Source: Chara braunii
Lineage: Eukaryota; Streptophyta; Charophyceae; Charales; Characeae
DNA length: 30,362 nt
NCBI GenBank assembly: GCA_003427395.1
Contig: BFEA01000019.1
Span: forward strand, 3,560,944 to 3,591,305
Direction of reading: 5' to 3'
Part shown: positions 27,738-30,362 of the stretch, one piece after another
How the letters are laid out: every line of letters starts with the position of its first letter
Position numbering within the stretch: position 1 is the stretch's first letter
Position numbers and translations under genes: made by a program
The notes under the pieces: model-generated
What the model was told of the DNA's origin: nothing
The model's input: only the letters and a program-made list of their open reading frames with translations
Database searches by the model: none

Positions 27738-28284
27738 GGCGCTGATCCCACAATACACAAAAAGAGAAAAAACACGAAGTCCCTAAAAAGAAGGCAACGG
27801 GTCGTCGGACGAGGCGGAAAAGCAAATTCGGACCCCACACGAACACTATCCGCGGGTCTTTCCCAAGGACTGCGGCGGGATTTTTCGGCCTTCCACGGTG
27901 ACGGACATTCCTGTGGACTACCGTACCATATGGCCTGGCCTCCCCAAGTGGGTGACACGGCATCTGCCAACGGCCAGGAGAGAGTGGAACCTGGCCCATT
28001 TTCACCACGGGCGGACATCGAAAAGGCCGACTCATTTTCGCGGCAGCTTTTTCGGTAGGGGTAGTGGTCCTCGAGCTTTCCATTTTGTGTAGAGCCGTTG
28101 GGCTGTCCATCACAGACTTCGCACCACGCACACAAAAACTGAAAACGTACTCCTGAGAAAGCTCCTACATCGGTCGGAAAGTTGTGGGATCCGCATTTCT
28201 CAACAAAATTCTCCACTTTACCCACTGTCGGATCAGAAGCTAAGGCACACTCGTCGCTACCCACGTAGCTATTTTATGCGGGAG
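27738..28284. other. Unique stretch, minus-strand open frame of unknown status
   Basis: A minus-strand frame of 176 codons (27734-28264) begins MGSDECALAS and ends in a hydrophobic FVFFLFLCIV stretch. An overlapping frame is also open, composition is mixed and no domain is recognisable, so I do not call a gene. This is one of the few stretches in the right half without obvious repeats. Confidence 0.3.
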
Positions 28285-28287
28285 CTG

Positions 28288-28647
28288 GGGCCAAGTCCCA
28301 CTGGAAGGGTTGAGTATCCTCAACTCCTGAATGTGGACGTGTTTGTGGAGATGTACCGTTGACGAACCTCGACGCCATTTCTGCACATGTCCACAAACAC
28401 GACCACATTCACGTGTTGAGAACACTCAAAGCTGCTATGCTACCTTCTTCCCTCCCATACGAAGTTCGGTCATTATAGCTGTATTTAGACTGAAAGATAC
28501 CCAAAATTCAGCTATTATAGCTGTATTTAGACTGAAAGATACCCCAAATTCAGCTATTATAGCTGTATTTAGACTGAAAGATACCCCAAATTCGGCTATA
28601 ATGACCGTACGTTATATTCGGGGGAAGACTGTAGTGGGACTTGGCCC
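28288..28647. mobile_element. Palindromic MITE with nested TA element, CTG flanks
   Basis: Left GGGCCAAGTCCCACTGG, right GTGGGACTTGGCCC, inner CCTGAATGTGGACGTG facing its inverse. CTG lies on both sides (28285-28287 and 28648-28650). Without the nested element (28443-28631) it is about 170 bp, the normal family size. Confidence 0.88.
28443..28631. mobile_element. TA-flanked hairpin MITE, copy 3, expanded
   Basis: Termini CCTTCTTCCCTCCCATAC and its diverged inverse, with TA on both sides (28441-28442 and 28632-28633). The centre has three tandem copies of a ~42-bp unit (AGCTGTATTTAGACTGAAAG and so on) from about 28476 to 28600. This lengthens it to 189 bp from the usual ~105. Confidence 0.88.
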
Positions 28648-28650
28648 CTG

Positions 28651-28899
28651 GTAGCTTTGAGAGCGGAGCATCAGGTTCTCAGAGAGGTGTGGAGGGGGGG
28701 AGGGGACGGGAGGGTGTGGTATGTTGGTTGTACAGGGTTACTGCGAGAGAACAATATGCCTGGGGCCCATTGATACCACACCTACCTCTCCCATCCATCC
28801 ATCATCCATCCACTTGCCCTCACCTCACTCGGGATCATTTCATTTTTATTTTGACCGAGTGTGGATGCGAAGTATGATGATTATGATTATGATAGACGC
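28651..28899. other. Intergenic, CCAT-rich
   Basis: GT/GA-rich sequence, then a CCAT-type microsatellite near 28791-28812 and a TGATTA-type run near 28873. No gene was seen. Confidence 0.5.
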
Positions 28900-29030
28900 A
28901 AAATCGTAGATCCCCAGGGGGGCAAGGTTCCCACTTACCCACCTACCCTCGGGACAAAAGGTTGCTGTCAATTTTACCCACCCACCCTCGGGACAAAATC
29001 GTAGATCCCGAGGAGAGCAAGGTTCCCACT
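28900..29030. repeat. ~94-bp tandem duplication
   Basis: AAATCGTAGATCCC followed by GCAAGGTTCCCACT starts at 28901 and again at 28995. The first copy includes GGGGCAAGGTTCCCACTTAC, close to the left terminus of the short palindromic MITE subfamily. A possible right terminus, GTAAAAGTGGGACCCC, lies at about 29202. Confidence 0.6.
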
Positions 29031-29100
29031 ACCCCTACTCCTACCCCTCTTCCCTGCCGGCCCCAACCCCACCACCCTCAGGACAAGTTTCTCACTTACG

Positions 29101-29137
29101 TACCCACCCACCCACCAACCCACCCACCCACCCACCG
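29101..29137. repeat. (CCCA)n microsatellite
   Basis: About nine ACCC units with one ACC interruption. Confidence 0.9.
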
Positions 29138-29463
29138 TCGGTTCTTCGTTTCTGACCGTAGATTACAGGGATCGAGGGCTGCATGCGAAGATAGTCCACA
29201 GGTAAAAGTGGGACCCCTTTCCTCCGGTGTGAGAGTGAAGAAAAAACGAACCCTTAGTTGAATTGCCCTCAGAAATTGACCAGGGGAGGTGCGAAAAATT
29301 AACCTTGGAAACGCCGGTACGCGCTGCGCTCCGTGAGCGAATGTGACCGTCTTTTCGGTCGGGTACGTCCATGATTGTCCTCGTACGCGCATGCACGCGG
29401 AGTTATTACAACAAACAGCACCCAAAGGAAGGATTATATGCACCCGCGTATGCACTCAGGTGT

Positions 29464-29464
<1 letters not shown>

Positions 29465-29494
<30 letters not shown>
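29465..29494. repeat. (CA)n microsatellite
   Basis: About fifteen CA units. The flanks (29138-29464 and 29495-29690) show no gene. A C-rich tract near 29617-29653 could form a G-quadruplex on the minus strand. Confidence 0.9.
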
Positions 29495-29499
<5 letters not shown>

Positions 29500-29693
29500 G
29501 AAGGCCACAGACGGAAAAGTGCAGCAAGAAACGCACTCTCAGACGGACAGATGAATGAACGAGCGCGGGGGCAGAGAGAGAAGCTCCGTGCTTCATTTCG
29601 TTTCCCTGTGTTCACACCCTCCCCCACCCTCCCCTCCGCTTCCCTCCCCTCCCGGTTTCCCGCCGTGTCGCGCTCCTCCTACAGCCCTGGAAC

Positions 29694-30137
29694 AACTCTC
29701 ACAAGGAAGGAAGATCACTGAACTGTACTGAGAGTAGAGAACAGACGACAGCCCACTTCAGCTGCTGCACGGGGGTGGGGGAGGGGGATGAGAACAGTGA
29801 GGAGGGAGCCCTTCCAAGTTGTGTTCGTGTCGAGGAGGGAGGAGGAGGAGGGGGAAAGTAAGGGGTGCGATTATTATTATTATTATTATTATTATTATTT
29901 TTTAAATTTTATTCCCGACCGCCGTGAAACAAACTCTCAACAAGCAAGTAAGATCACTGAACTGTACCCCGGGAGTAGAGAAAAGACGACAGCCCGCTTC
30001 AGCTGCTGCACGGGGAATGGGATTGGGGCTGGGGCAGGGCAAGGGGGATGGGAACAGTGAGAAGGGAGCCCTTTATTTAAATGCTGTGTGCGTGTCGAGG
30101 AGTGAGAAGGAGGGGGGGAAGTAAAGGGGTGTAATTA
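29694..30137. repeat. ~240-bp tandem duplication
   Basis: Copies at about 29694-29880 and 29932-30137 share AAGATCACTGAACTGTAC, GACGACAGCCC and CTTCAGCTGCTGCACGGGG. They also share GAACAGTGAG..GGGAGCCCTT, GTGTCGAGGAG and a final GTAA.GGGGTG. They differ by substitutions and small insertions. An (ATT)n microsatellite (29870-29901) sits at the junction. Confidence 0.88.
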
Positions 30138-30362
30138 TTCCAACAGACAGCAGATATGCACGGAAACAGGGAACATCAACTCATCAATTCTTATTCTTCA
30201 ATTCATTCATCCATGAGCATGAACAGCCTTACACCGGCACTCAAACGTTGCAACTGATCACCACCGTTCATAATGAGATCTGGACGGACTACGAGTCCTA
30301 CAAAGATCTAACGACTGGTACTGCCTACTTCTTTCTCTTCCTCTTCGCCCAGCCTCAATCCA
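30125..30362 (+). CDS. Open frame at window edge, possible partial exon
   Basis: Frame 2 is open from after a TAA at 30122 to the end of the window (79 codons, no ATG). The last ~50 codons look protein-like and less biased than nearby sequence (QPYTGTQTLQLITTVHNEIW, then a TDYESYKDLTTGT stretch). It could be an exon of a gene continuing to the right or part of another element. No family was recognised. Confidence 0.22.

Noticed and set aside
27664-28264. Two overlapping minus-strand open frames of 155-176 codons
   Set aside because: They overlap each other in different frames and extend into the hairpin MITE. No domain or conserved feature was seen.

Overview
The window is non-genic, repeat-dominated DNA from a nuclear eukaryotic genome. 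It contains a decayed Ty3/gypsy-type LTR retrotransposon, a 5'-truncated LINE, a tRNA-derived SINE, many palindromic foldback elements (MITEs), and minisatellites and microsatellites. No complete host gene, rRNA, functional tRNA or CRISPR array could be supported. The primer-binding site of the LTR element matches the 3' end of plant-type initiator tRNA-Met. That, the plant-like gag-pol and the very high repeat load suggest a streptophyte. A charophyte alga such as Chara is my best guess; it rests on general impression, not on a diagnostic marker gene.

Layout. 1-1826: duplicated GA microsatellites and an ~82-bp minisatellite. 1827-15064: one Ty3/gypsy element, with 5' LTR 1827-4020 (apparently truncated at its left end), PBS 4021, gag from 4180, then protease, reverse transcriptase, RNase H, a PHD-like zinc-finger insert, integrase, an extra 2.3-kb coding region, a polypurine tract near 12300, and 3' LTR about 12312-15064. 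It is dead: there are many in-frame stops, several frameshifts, a deletion between RT and RNase H, and apparent losses of catalytic residues in RNase H and integrase. 15065-16244: a tRNA-like B box, a triplicated ~200-bp repeat and a (CAA)n tail. 16245-20530: low-complexity DNA, a bare poly(T) insertion with a 13-bp target duplication, perfect hairpins, a tRNA-derived SINE on the minus strand and a ~640-bp tandem duplication. 20531-29250: a dense field of palindromic elements, plus a 5'-truncated LINE (23095-24629) with a 10-11 bp target duplication. 29251-30362: microsatellites, a ~240-bp tandem duplication and a possible partial exon at the right edge.

Three things stand out. First, the pol region carries a C4HC3 (PHD-like) zinc finger between RNase H and integrase. 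Second, a long Glu-rich extra coding region of unknown function lies between integrase and the 3' LTR. Third, a family of palindromic elements shares a GGGCC..GTCCCACT terminus and is flanked by 3-bp CNG duplications. These elements chain end to end sharing a single CNG triplet, and a second TA-flanked hairpin family has twice inserted at the TA inside their termini. All coordinates were read by eye. No alignment or database search was run.
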